Shown: positions 17,339 through 25,745 of the stretch, piece by piece
Layout of the letters: the number at the start of each line of letters is the position of its first letter
How positions within the stretch are numbered: position 1 is the stretch's first letter
NCBI RefSeq assembly: GCF_002287075.1
Contig: NZ_NSKE01000009.1
Location: 1-64,000, forward strand
Reading direction: 5' to 3'
DNA length: 64,000 nt
Origin: Fodinibius salipaludis
Lineage (GTDB): Bacteria > Bacteroidota > Rhodothermia > Balneolales > Balneolaceae
The notes under the pieces: model-generated
The model's input: the letters and a program-made list of their open reading frames with translations, nothing else
The model's database searches: none
What the model was told of the DNA's origin: nothing
Position numbers and translations under genes: made by a program

Positions 17339-18250
17339 ATGAATATTTCTTCTTTAAATTGGGTTTTCGGAGTTTTTTTGGGAATTATCATTGCGATGAG
17401 TGGTGCCCAATCATTGTCTGCTCAGGAATTAAACGCTCAGGTTACCCTAAACAAAAGCCAATTAAGCAGCACCTCTCTTGACTACCTTGACAATCTCCCT
17501 CAACAAATTGAAGCATACATCAATCAATATGAGTGGACTAACGCAAACTTCAATGAAAATGAGCGTATAAAGATGTCTCTACAGATAAATTTATTGTCGG
17601 TAGAGGATTACAATTTTGAAGCCCAAATAATTGTCCGCTCTCAACGACCTATTTATAACACTACTCGAAGTACGGCCCTTTTTCTGTTTAACGATGAGAA
17701 GTGGAATTTTGAATACCCTCCCAACCGTACCTTCCTGCACGACGAACTCCAGTTCGACCCACTCACCAGCTTGCTCGACTTTTACGCTTACACTGTTCTG
17801 GGATATGATTTTGACAGCTTCGAAGAGCTGGGCGGTACCGATTACTATCAGCGGGCGCAGAACATTCTATCTCTTGCACAAACCACCTCCGCAATAGGAT
17901 GGTCGCGTAGCAGAAATCAGCGAAACAGAGCCCAGTTGGTTTCAAACCTCATACAAACTAACTACGAACCGTTTCGGATTGCCCTTTACCAATATCACAG
18001 AAAAGGGATTGATCAATTTTTGGAAAACCCCGAGCAGGCACGCAACGAGATTTTATCGGCATTGGAAAAAATCCAGCAAGCCCAACGACAAACTTCTTCT
18101 AACTTACTTTTTGATACCTTCTTTAATGCCAAGTATCGCGAAATTACATCCATTTTTGAAGATGCCGAACCGGAAATACGACTGGAAGCTTATAATTTGC
18201 TATCAGATATTGATCAAGGTCATCTCAGTGAATATCAAAAATTACAGTAG
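17339..18250 (+). CDS. DUF4835 (PorD-like) protein
   Basis: This 303-residue secreted protein has a signal peptide ending SLSAQ and then the DUF4835 pattern: ELNAQVTLNKSQLSS, a conserved region around LDNLPQQIEAYINQYEWT, and FLHDELQFDPLTSLLDFYAY in the middle. PorD belongs to this family and is needed for type IX secretion in Porphyromonas. In many Bacteroidota the gene is near coaBC and recN, which are not present here. It is divergent from the PorV-like gene. The downstream gap to etfB is 158 nt without a clear terminator. Confidence 0.8.
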   Translation: MNISSLNWVFGVFLGIIIAMSGAQSLSAQELNAQVTLNKSQLSSTSLDYLDNLPQQIEAYINQYEWTNANFNENERIKMSLQINLLSVEDYNFEAQIIVRSQRPIYNTTRSTALFLFNDEKWNFEYPPNRTFLHDELQFDPLTSLLDFYAYTVLGYDFDSFEELGGTDYYQRAQNILSLAQTTSAIGWSRSRNQRNRAQLVSNLIQTNYEPFRIALYQYHRKGIDQFLENPEQARNEILSALEKIQQAQRQTSSNLLFDTFFNAKYREITSIFEDAEPEIRLEAYNLLSDIDQGHLSEYQKLQ

Positions 18251-18408
18251 TACCCAGCTATAGCGTTGCTATATAAGACTTCAAACACTTTTATATGAGT
18301 TGTTGTTTGTAAGTGACTACCAGCTGAACATTTAATCTCAGGTTTTGTATATTCTCAGCCTGATGTGTTACAATCTTTTTCCATTCTAACCGAAAATATT
18401 TTCATCGT

Positions 18409-19179
18409 ATGAAATTTTATGTTTGTATAAAGCAAGTTCCCGATGTAGATGCGCCCATCCAAATTAAAAACGGTGACCTAATGCAGGATACCGATCGCAT
18501 GGTGCTCAATGCCTATGACGCTTCGGCCGTTGAAGAAGCACTGGTACTTACCGAAGAACATGGCGGAGAGGTTGAAGTCGTACTTGTTGGTCCCGACAAA
18601 GCCAAAGAAACCATTCGTAAAGCACTGGCCATGGGTGCCGACAAAGCTACACACATAACTACCGAAGACGACGTTGATTACGATTCTGCCGTGTACGCAA
18701 ACATTCTGGCCACCTTTTTTAAAGACAAAGAATACGATGTCATCTCATGCGGTAAGCAGTCCCAGGATACCGATGCCGGATTAGCCGGAGGCATGATTGC
18801 ACAACATCTCGATCTGCCCTATGCAACTAATGCTGTCGGACTTTCAATTGAGGACGATAATCTTATAGCAAAACGACAGGGCGACTCAGGACAAGAAATA
18901 ATTGAACTTCCACAACCTTGCCTGGTTACCTGCTCCAATGATATGAATGAGCCGCGTATCCCCAGCCTAAAAGGAATTATGCAATCCAAGCGCAAGCCGA
19001 TGGAAACGACCGCTCTTTCGGATATGAACCTCGATGAATCGGCCCTTTCAGCAAAAACGAAGGTAACCGGTTACATGGAGAAGCCGGAACGCGAACCGGG
19101 GCAAAAGTTTGAAGGCGAACCCGACGAACTGGCACAAAAAGTAGCCAACCTTCTCGATGAAGAAGAAAATGTCATTTAA
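18409..19179 (+). CDS. etfB: Electron transfer flavoprotein subunit beta
   Basis: The 256-residue ETF beta subunit (FixA family) starts MKFYVCIKQVPDVDAPI and shows the family signature around MVLNAYDASAVEEAL and the AMP/FAD-binding CGKQSQDTDAGL. The protein is strongly acidic, especially near the C-terminus, fitting a halophile. It carries electrons from acyl-CoA dehydrogenases; two such genes follow within 5 kb. It heads the run etfB, etfA, fixC-like, fixX-like on the plus strand. Confidence 0.93.
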   Translation: MKFYVCIKQVPDVDAPIQIKNGDLMQDTDRMVLNAYDASAVEEALVLTEEHGGEVEVVLVGPDKAKETIRKALAMGADKATHITTEDDVDYDSAVYANILATFFKDKEYDVISCGKQSQDTDAGLAGGMIAQHLDLPYATNAVGLSIEDDNLIAKRQGDSGQEIIELPQPCLVTCSNDMNEPRIPSLKGIMQSKRKPMETTALSDMNLDESALSAKTKVTGYMEKPEREPGQKFEGEPDELAQKVANLLDEEENVI

Positions 19180-19190
19180 TCATGTCAGAA

Positions 19191-19234
19191 GGCAGACCTG
19201 AAAAGGCAAATTCATCTCATATTTGCCGTCTGCC
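19191..19234 (+). promoter_or_regulatory. Intercistronic hairpin between etfB and etfA
   Basis: GGCAGAC (19191-19197) and GGCAAA (19205-19210) pair with TTTGCC (19222-19227) and GTCTGCC (19228-19234). The result is a two-part stem with a 7-nt bulge on the 5' side. No T-run follows, so it is more likely an RNA-processing or stability element than a terminator. Confidence 0.5.
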
Positions 19235-19295
19235 GGTTTGATCATAATGATTTAAAAGCAATGAAATTCAATAGTTAAAAATATTCCTTAAAACA

Positions 19296-20270
19296 ATGAG
19301 CACTCTACTAACCCACATCGCAGTAAGTGACGGAAAAATTAAACGATCTTCTCTCGAAGTATTATCTCGGATGACAGAACTCGCTGAGGCTAACGGACAT
19401 TCCTCTGAAGCCGTTATCATTGATGCCAATGCTTCGGATCTCGTTGAGGAAGTTCAAAAATATGGAGCTTCTAAAGTTTATACCATCTCCGATCCCATCT
19501 TTGAGAATCATCAAAATACACCGCTGCTTAAGGCTCTTTCCAAAGTGATGGATGAAGCTGATCCCTTTGTCTTTGGATTCGGTTCTACCGAAGGTACTAA
19601 AGATATTTTAGGTGCCCTGGCCGCAAATATAGATGCAGCTGTCCTTTCGGATGTTTCCGAATTTGAACTGACCGATGACGGTATTAAAGCTACACGTCCC
19701 GTAATGGCGGCTAAAATCCTTTCCGATAACAAAGCTCACGGCGATAACATCTTAGTTTCTGTACGCTCCGGTTCTTACGATCTAAATGAATCTCCCACCG
19801 AAGCCGAAGTGGTGGATCTCGATTTCAGTTTTGACGAAAGTGAGCTTAAAACAACCCTTCGTGAAATTATTGGCGCTTCAGGCGATAAAATCGACTTATC
19901 CGAAGCCGAGACAATCGTCGCTGCGGGACGCGGTGCCAAAGACGATGAAGGGCAGGAGTTAGTAAACGAATTAGCTTCAGTCCTAAATGCTGCACTCGGT
20001 GCATCACGAGCGTTAACAGAAGCAGGAATCATGGATCCGAGTTTGCAGATTGGTCAAACCGGAAAAGTTGTTTCTCCACAACTCTATATTGCCGTAGGCA
20101 TTTCGGGCGCTATCCAGCACGTAGCAGGTATGGCTAACAGTAAAGTTATTGTGGCTGTTAATAAAGATCCCGATGCTCCCATTTTTGATATTGCTGATTA
20201 TGGTATCGTCGGTGATCTGTACAAAGTACTGCCCCCGTTTATTGAGGAACTCAAAAAGATTAAAGGATAG
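19296..20270 (+). CDS. etfA: Electron transfer flavoprotein subunit alpha
   Basis: The 324-residue ETF alpha subunit (FixB family) has an N-terminal alpha/beta domain and the C-terminal FAD domain with GASRALTEAGIMDPSLQIGQ, ISGAIQHVAGM and VAVNKDPDAPIFDIADYGIVGD. It pairs with EtfB; the FAD-binding residues of the family signature are intact. The gap to etfB is 116 nt and contains a strong hairpin, which is unusual for ETF operons, where the subunit genes are usually adjacent. Confidence 0.94.
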   Translation: MSTLLTHIAVSDGKIKRSSLEVLSRMTELAEANGHSSEAVIIDANASDLVEEVQKYGASKVYTISDPIFENHQNTPLLKALSKVMDEADPFVFGFGSTEGTKDILGALAANIDAAVLSDVSEFELTDDGIKATRPVMAAKILSDNKAHGDNILVSVRSGSYDLNESPTEAEVVDLDFSFDESELKTTLREIIGASGDKIDLSEAETIVAAGRGAKDDEGQELVNELASVLNAALGASRALTEAGIMDPSLQIGQTGKVVSPQLYIAVGISGAIQHVAGMANSKVIVAVNKDPDAPIFDIADYGIVGDLYKVLPPFIEELKKIKG

Positions 20271-20285
20271 GAAATTTTAAGTCAT

Positions 20286-20368
20286 AACTATAATCTCGTG
20301 ACGATGCTCTGCGTCGTCACGAGTAATTCATTTTTGATGTCGCAACGCAGAGTATTGCGGCGAGATAA
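20286..20368. repeat. Hairpin-type intergenic repeat (CGCAGAG family)
   Basis: A 9-bp perfect stem (CTCGTGACG at 20295-20303, CGTCACGAG at 20315-20323) is followed by a second phrase AACGCAGAGTATTGCGGCGA. Related phrases occur at 7873-7935 and 22168-22410. Confidence 0.6.
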
Positions 20369-20393
20369 ATAAATTAATCATTCAACATTTATT

Positions 20394-21722
20394 ATGATGG
20401 ACGAAAAGTTTGACTGTATTATTGTGGGCGCTGGGATTGCCGGATTAGCGGCAGCTATGATATTGGCCCGCAATAACATGAAGTTTTTACTCATCGAAAA
20501 AGGTGAATTTGCCGGATCCAAAAACGTCTCGGGCGGTGTGCTCTGGGGCAGCGACCTGGCGAAGCTCGTCCCCAATTACTGGGAAGAGGAAGACGGCGGC
20601 TGGGAACGATTTATCAACCACCGGCGACTTACGTTCATGGACGATCAGTCAACTTTTTCTATCGATTTTAAATCATCGCACTTCAACGAAACGCCCTACT
20701 CAGGCGTAGTGGTGCTTCGCTCAAAATTTGATCGCTGGCTGGCCGGTAAAGTCCAGGAGGAGATCGATAACAGTGATTATGCTATGGAATCGTTCATCGC
20801 CACAAATATCAAGGTGGATGAAATTCTGATGGAAGATGATAAAGCGGTGGGTATTCGCACCGGCGAAGAAGAATTTCATGCCGATAGTGTCATTATTTCG
20901 GAAGGGGTAAACAATCTACTTACGCGTCAGGTTGGCCTGCAGGATGATTATGTGCCCGCCGATCACATGCTGACCGGAATCAAGGAAGTCATACGATACG
21001 ACCAAAAAGTGCTGGAAGATCGCTTTCAGCTTAACGGACTCAGCGGTATGTCGAATGAATTTGTCGGCTTCGCCACCGATGGCGTAGAGGGCGGAGGATT
21101 TCTTTATACCAACCGTGATACGATATCGCTCGGCTTGGTGGCCGGAATCAAGGATATGCGGGAGAAAGAAAAAAGTCCGCATGACCTATTGAATACCTTT
21201 AAGGGTCATCCGGTAATTCAGGATACCATCAAAGGTGGTGAGGTCGTTGAATATTCGGCACATGTGGTATCATCCGGAGATAAGCGAGCCATGCCTAAAG
21301 AATTGTATAAGGATGGTGTTTTGCTATGTGGTGAATCGGCAAACTTGTTGATGAATGCCGGTAAAGCCATTCAAGGTATGGACTACGCCATGCGATCAGG
21401 TATTCTGGGAGCAGAAACAATTGTGAAAGCGAGAGAGCGCGACGATTTTACAAGCAACACGCTCAAAGAATACAAACAGGCACTTAAGGAAAGCTATGTT
21501 ATGAAAGATATTAACAGCTTCCAGGATGCGGTACACATGCTGCACAATCCGACAATGTATCAAGATGTTCCAAACTTAATTTGTGACTTCGGACGCAAGT
21601 TCTTTACTATTGATAACGAACCGACCAAGAAATCACGTGAGCTGATGAGTGAATCTATTAAAGAGCACTCGTCGTACTGGGATCTCATAAAAATCGGATT
21701 TAAAGGAGCGAAATCGTTATAA
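20394..21722 (+). CDS. fixC: FixC-like electron transfer flavoprotein:quinone oxidoreductase
   Basis: This 442-residue flavoprotein starts with a dinucleotide-binding fold (CIIVGAGIAGLAAAMILA, residues 8-25) and GGVLWG, followed by a geranylgeranyl-reductase-like body with LLCGESANLLMNAGKAIQGMDYAM near residue 310-335. It receives electrons from ETF and passes them, with the next-encoded ferredoxin-like protein, to quinone. In canonical ETF-QO the Fe-S domain is fused; here it is a separate FixX. A second ATG one codon downstream is an equally good start. Confidence 0.9.
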   Translation: MMDEKFDCIIVGAGIAGLAAAMILARNNMKFLLIEKGEFAGSKNVSGGVLWGSDLAKLVPNYWEEEDGGWERFINHRRLTFMDDQSTFSIDFKSSHFNETPYSGVVVLRSKFDRWLAGKVQEEIDNSDYAMESFIATNIKVDEILMEDDKAVGIRTGEEEFHADSVIISEGVNNLLTRQVGLQDDYVPADHMLTGIKEVIRYDQKVLEDRFQLNGLSGMSNEFVGFATDGVEGGGFLYTNRDTISLGLVAGIKDMREKEKSPHDLLNTFKGHPVIQDTIKGGEVVEYSAHVVSSGDKRAMPKELYKDGVLLCGESANLLMNAGKAIQGMDYAMRSGILGAETIVKARERDDFTSNTLKEYKQALKESYVMKDINSFQDAVHMLHNPTMYQDVPNLICDFGRKFFTIDNEPTKKSRELMSESIKEHSSYWDLIKIGFKGAKSL

Positions 21723-21751
21723 GATTTTAGGAGTAACTTCAAAAATAATGT

Positions 21752-21832
21752 GTCATTCTGAACTTGGTTCAGAATCTATACAACAGAGAGCAGTTACAGA
21801 TCCTGAAATAAATTCAGGATGACATGATATTT
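21752..21832. repeat. TCATTCTGAAC-type dispersed repeat
   Basis: Contains GTCATTCTGAACTTGG and, inverted, CCTGAAATAAATTCAGGATG. The arms can pair into a long hairpin. Relatives are at 50412-50522 and 59337-59456. Confidence 0.6.
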
Positions 21833-21861
21833 AAAATGTTAAGTTTTTATTTTTTCGCATT

Positions 21862-22164
21862 ATGAAATTAATGGATCTTACAGAACGACTGGGACTGGTC
21901 AGCTATCGCAACCAGGCAAAATCAGATATTAAGCCGCATATTACTGTGGATACGGATATCTGCAATTCAACCTGTCCGCATAAGTGTACCACCTATGTTT
22001 GTCCGGCCAATTGCTATACCATGGATGAGGATGGTAAAGTGCACTTTCAGGTGGAAGATTGCATCGAATGCGGAACGTGCATGTATGCCTGCGATCAGGG
22101 AGCGGTGGATTGGAACTATCCTGATCCGGAAATCGGTCGCGGCGTAACCTGGAATTTCGGGTAG
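21862..22164 (+). CDS. fixX: FixX-like ferredoxin
   Basis: This 100-residue Fe-S protein is the partner of the upstream FixC. The cluster ligands are in the C-terminal half: CPANCY and the C-x2-C-x2-C-x3-C-like CIECGTCMYAC. Additional Cys occur earlier (CNSTCPHKC), typical of FixX and of the ETF-QO C-terminal domain. PDPEIGRGVTWNFG closes the protein. It is predicted to relay electrons from the flavin to quinone at the cytoplasmic membrane face. Confidence 0.9.
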   Translation: MKLMDLTERLGLVSYRNQAKSDIKPHITVDTDICNSTCPHKCTTYVCPANCYTMDEDGKVHFQVEDCIECGTCMYACDQGAVDWNYPDPEIGRGVTWNFG

Positions 22165-22480
22165 GTTTTCACCGTCACGCAGAGCGTAGTAACATGATGT
22201 AAATTTATCTCATTACGACGCTCTATAATTTTGTTAAAATGCTTATCTGCAAATAGTTCTTTTCTCCCCACGTTGCAACGCAGAGCATTGCAACGAGATG
22301 TAACATTGAAAATACAATCTGCCCGCAATCTCGTTACGATGCCTACCTTCGCAAAGTCATTTAATAATGATGACAACTTATCTTGTTACGACGTTCTACG
22401 TCGTAATGAGTATTTATTCATTCTAATAAAAAAAGGCCATCCCTTTACGGAATGGCCTTTTTCGTTGTGTTTAATACTTT
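22165..22480. repeat. Repeat-rich gap after fixX (CGCAGAG family)
   Basis: No gene is seen in these 316 bases. At least three related hairpin phrases occur: GTCACGCAGAGCGTAGTAAC (about 22172), GTTGCAACGCAGAGCATTGC (about 22274) and a perfect 8-bp stem TTACGACG/CGTCGTAA at 22386-22406. A bidirectional terminator follows at 22428-22463. Confidence 0.65.
22428..22463. terminator. Bidirectional intrinsic terminator between fixX and 22481 gene
   Basis: AAAAAGGCCAT (22430-22440) pairs with ATGGCCTTTTT (22452-22462), giving an 11-bp stem with T-runs on both strands. It serves the converging fix operon (plus) and the small CPD-domain gene (minus). Confidence 0.85.
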
Positions 22481-22831
22481 CTATGAAGATTCCTTGGGTT
22501 CTAACTTAACAGTTATTGAATCTCCGCCTTCCTTCACTTCTACTTCTTGGCTCCAGCCCTCATATCCATCAGCTGATACTGAGAGAGTATAAGTTCCCGG
22601 GCTAACCATTTCAAAAGTGAAAGATCCATCTTCACCAGTAGTGGCTTCCTTATCTACACCCTGTAGAACTAACTGGGCTCCGGATATTGCTTCCTGACTG
22701 GAAGCATCAACCACCTCTCCTGATAGCTCCGCTTCTCCTTGCTCTTGAGCCATTACTGGGTTCGTAAACATTGCAATTCCAATGATCATCACAAGCGCTG
22801 AAAAGAAAGCTTTTTTATTAAAGATATACAT
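22481..22831 (-). CDS. Secreted carboxypeptidase-regulatory-like (CPD) domain protein
   Basis: This 116-residue protein has a signal peptide (FTNPVMAQ) followed by a single CarboxypepD_reg/CnaB-like beta-sandwich (GEVVDASSQEAISGAQLVL, then GSFTFEMVSPGTYTLSVSADGYEG). The start is placed at the ATG at 22831-22829 because AGAGGAGAC lies just upstream; a longer 136-codon frame begins at 22891 but lacks a ribosome site. Such small CPD proteins occur in Bacteroidota envelopes; a role in adhesion or cell-surface assembly is possible but not shown. Confidence 0.75.
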   Translation of the reverse strand: MYIFNKKAFFSALVMIIGIAMFTNPVMAQEQGEAELSGEVVDASSQEAISGAQLVLQGVDKEATTGEDGSFTFEMVSPGTYTLSVSADGYEGWSQEVEVKEGGDSITVKLEPKESS

Positions 22832-23112
22832 ATTGTCTCCTCTTATTTGATTTATTTTAATTCGATTAAGCTCAATGAATGAACTTCTCATCTATACATA
22901 GCTGTATTTTTCATTTTTGTTCCAAGGACGATGAATTTTTATTTCACTATGTTGAAACAATGGCCCTGGATCGGTTTTTTATTATTTGATTACAAAATTT
23001 TACCCACTCCGGATACACTTTCTTCAGCTAAGTCTTCTTTCCCAAAACGATTTATCAAATTTTTTTCTATTTTAATAGATAGAGAAATTCCAATCTATTT
23101 TAATTCCATCTT

Positions 23113-24297
23113 ATGAGTACCGACGTATTACAAAAAGCTACCGGGCTTAATTTTGAACTTTCCGAAGAACAGCAACTCATCCGAGATAGTATCAGAGATT
23201 TTGTTGAACGACATGTTAAACCCGGCGTAAAAGAGCGCGATACCAGTAAAGAGTTTCCACACGACCTCGTTAAAAAATTAGCCGAACAAGGTTTTATGGG
23301 GATGGTTCATCCCGAAAAATATGGTGGCGGTGGTGTGGGGCACGTTAGCTTTTGCCTGGCTATCGAAGAGATCGCCCGATGGGATGCTTCACTGGCCTTA
23401 ACTGTGGCTTCGCATACCTCGCTGGCATCCGGACATATTGCCCTGGCAGCCAACAAATCCCAAAAAGAAAAGTATTTAACGCCCTTGGCTAAAGGAGAAA
23501 AACTGGGAGCATGGTGCCTCACCGAGCCCGGATCCGGCAGCGACGCTTCGGGAATGAAAACAACGGCCATCAAGAAAGACGACAAATACATTCTTAACGG
23601 AACCAAGATTTTTATCACGCAGGGCTCTGTCGGTGATACTTTTGTGGTGCTTGCCAAAACGGATCCGGATAAAGGCACCAAGGGCATTAGTGCTTTTATT
23701 ATTGAGGGTGATTGGGATGGCGTTGAATCCGGTAAGAAGATGGAGAAGCTGGGCATGAATTCCAGTGATACCACGGAAGTTATCTTTGAGGATGTAGAGG
23801 TTCCCGAAGAAAATCTACTGGGCGAACTCGGTCGCGGTTTTGTTGATACGATGAAAGTGCTCGACGGCGGACGTATCGGCATTGGTGCCCTGTCGGTCGG
23901 AATTGCACGCGGAGCCCTCGAAGAATCCTTAAAATATTCGGGCGAACGCAAGCAGTTTGGATCACCCATCGGTGATTTCCAGGCTATTGAAACGAAAATT
24001 TCGAATATAGCCACTGAAGTAGATGCCGCGCGCATGCTGGTGCACCGCGCAGCCTGGCTAAAAGATCAGGATAAACCCTTTACAAAAGAAGTTTCCATGG
24101 CGAAGCTTTTTGCATCCGAACTGGCAGTACGTGCTGCAGATGAGGCCGTACAAATTCACGGCGGCTACGGATACATCAAAGAATATCACGTTGAGCGATT
24201 TATGCGTGATGCCAAGCTGATGACGATTGGGGAAGGCACCTCCGAAGTTCAGCGCATGATTATCGGCCGGGAACTCAAGAAAGAATTCTGGGGATAA
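23113..24297 (+). CDS. Acyl-CoA dehydrogenase
   Basis: This 394-residue flavoenzyme has the three-part ACAD fold: N-terminal helices (LSEEQQLIRDSIRDFVERHV), middle beta domain (GAWCLTEPGSGSDASGM) and C-terminal helices (RKQFGSPIGDFQAIE, IHGGYGYIKEYHVERFMRDAKL). The catalytic base is probably the Glu in MTIGEGTSEVQ, the short/medium/branched-chain position. It oxidises acyl-CoA to enoyl-CoA and would pass electrons to the ETF encoded just upstream. Chain-length preference is not readable from the sequence. Confidence 0.92.
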   Translation: MSTDVLQKATGLNFELSEEQQLIRDSIRDFVERHVKPGVKERDTSKEFPHDLVKKLAEQGFMGMVHPEKYGGGGVGHVSFCLAIEEIARWDASLALTVASHTSLASGHIALAANKSQKEKYLTPLAKGEKLGAWCLTEPGSGSDASGMKTTAIKKDDKYILNGTKIFITQGSVGDTFVVLAKTDPDKGTKGISAFIIEGDWDGVESGKKMEKLGMNSSDTTEVIFEDVEVPEENLLGELGRGFVDTMKVLDGGRIGIGALSVGIARGALEESLKYSGERKQFGSPIGDFQAIETKISNIATEVDAARMLVHRAAWLKDQDKPFTKEVSMAKLFASELAVRAADEAVQIHGGYGYIKEYHVERFMRDAKLMTIGEGTSEVQRMIIGRELKKEFWG

Positions 24298-24435
24298 AAC
24301 CAAGCTTTCAGTGATCAGTTATCACAGTTTGATTAATGTTAAGCTGATAGCTGATTGCTCTTACTCATTTACATTTATTCTCCAACCGCTTACCTTGCAC
24401 AGGGAAATAATTAAGGTAACCAATTTTGTTAATTT

Positions 24436-25653
24436 ATGGCCAGTAACAGTTTTAATATCGACGACCCCTTTCAGTTTGAATCTGAGCTTTCCGAAGATGA
24501 TCGCATGATCATGGAAACAGCTCGCGATTATGCGCAAAGTAAATTAGAACCGCGTGCCCTAAAAGGAAATCAGGAAGAGCATTTTGATCCCGCTATCGCC
24601 ACCGAGATGGGCGATCTGGGGTTGCTTGGTTCCTACCTCCCCCCTGAATACGGAGGCGTGGATGCCAGTCAAACAGCCTACGGACTCATAGCACGGGAAG
24701 TAGAGCGCGTGGACTCTGGGTATCGCTCGTTCATGTCGGTACAGTCGTCCCTGGTGATGTTCCCTATTTTCAAGTTTGGCACCGACGAACAAAAAGAACG
24801 ATTTTTGCCAAAGCTGGCCACCGGAGAACTCATCGGCTGCTTCGGATTGACGGAACCCGATCACGGCTCTGATCCCGGCTCCATGTCTACTACTGCCGTA
24901 AAAACTGACGGCGGCTGGATTCTTAACGGGGCCAAAATGTGGATTACTAACTCTCCCATTGCCGATGTAGGCATCGTCTGGGCAAAAGCAAAAGAAAACC
25001 AAGATGATGAGGGAGAAATCCGCGGTTTCATCGTAACCAAAGATATGGACGGCTACAGTGCACCAGCCACTAAACACAAAATGTCACTCCGTGCTTCTGA
25101 GACCGGAGAAATGGTTTTTGAGGATGTCTTTGTGCCCGATGAGAATGCCTTTCCGGATATCCGCGGACTTAAAGGACCATTCACCTGCCTGAACTCTGCC
25201 CGATACGGCATTGCCTGGGGCACCGTTGGAGCAGCCGAATTCTGCTATCAAAAAGCGCGGGAATATGTGCTTGACCGTAAACAGTTTGGGTATCCCATTG
25301 GAGCTAATCAGCTGCCGCAAACCAAGCTGGCCAACATGCTGACGGATATCACGCAGATGCAATTGCTCGCATGGCGACTGGGTAAACTTAAAGATGAGGG
25401 ACGTTCTCATCACTCAATGGTATCACTGGCTAAGCGTAACAATTGTGGAACGGCTTTGGAAATTGCACGCATTGCTCGTGATATGCACGGTGCCAACGGT
25501 ATAACCGGTGAGTATCGCGTCATCCATCATGTAATGAACCTCGAATCCGTAAACACTTACGAAGGTACTTACGACATTCACGGACTAATATTGGGACGTG
25601 AAATTACCGATATCCAAGCGTTTGTGCCACGAGGCAACGACATGCCGGAATAG
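24436..25653 (+). CDS. Glutaryl-CoA dehydrogenase-like acyl-CoA dehydrogenase
   Basis: This 405-residue ACAD resembles glutaryl-CoA dehydrogenase: PPEYGGVDASQTAYGLIAREVERVDSGYRS contains the conserved Arg-containing substrate segment (DSGYRSFMSVQSSL), and NTYEGTYDIHGLILGREIT holds the catalytic Glu at the GCDH position. The middle domain has CFGLTEPDHGSDPGSM. GCDH both oxidises and decarboxylates glutaryl-CoA in lysine and tryptophan breakdown. It follows the other ACAD by 138 nt and ends at a strong terminator. Confidence 0.88.
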   Translation: MASNSFNIDDPFQFESELSEDDRMIMETARDYAQSKLEPRALKGNQEEHFDPAIATEMGDLGLLGSYLPPEYGGVDASQTAYGLIAREVERVDSGYRSFMSVQSSLVMFPIFKFGTDEQKERFLPKLATGELIGCFGLTEPDHGSDPGSMSTTAVKTDGGWILNGAKMWITNSPIADVGIVWAKAKENQDDEGEIRGFIVTKDMDGYSAPATKHKMSLRASETGEMVFEDVFVPDENAFPDIRGLKGPFTCLNSARYGIAWGTVGAAEFCYQKAREYVLDRKQFGYPIGANQLPQTKLANMLTDITQMQLLAWRLGKLKDEGRSHHSMVSLAKRNNCGTALEIARIARDMHGANGITGEYRVIHHVMNLESVNTYEGTYDIHGLILGREITDIQAFVPRGNDMPE

Positions 25654-25680
25654 AATTTGTGTAAAAAATATCAAAATTTT

Positions 25681-25716
25681 AAGCCTGTCAGATTATTCAA
25701 CCTGACAGGCTTTTTT
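25681..25716 (+). terminator. Intrinsic terminator after glutaryl-CoA dehydrogenase gene
   Basis: AAGCCTGTCAG (25681-25691) pairs perfectly with CTGACAGGCTT (25702-25712), loop of 10, followed by TTTTTT. It separates this operon from the convergent P-type ATPase gene. Confidence 0.9.
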
Positions 25717-25745
25717 AATTAATAGTGGGAGATCACAATTTAACC

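Noticed and set aside
22931-23116. 61-codon frame upstream of the acyl-CoA dehydrogenase gene
   Set aside because: AT-rich promoter region, no ribosome site, no family resemblance; it overlaps the start of the real gene.
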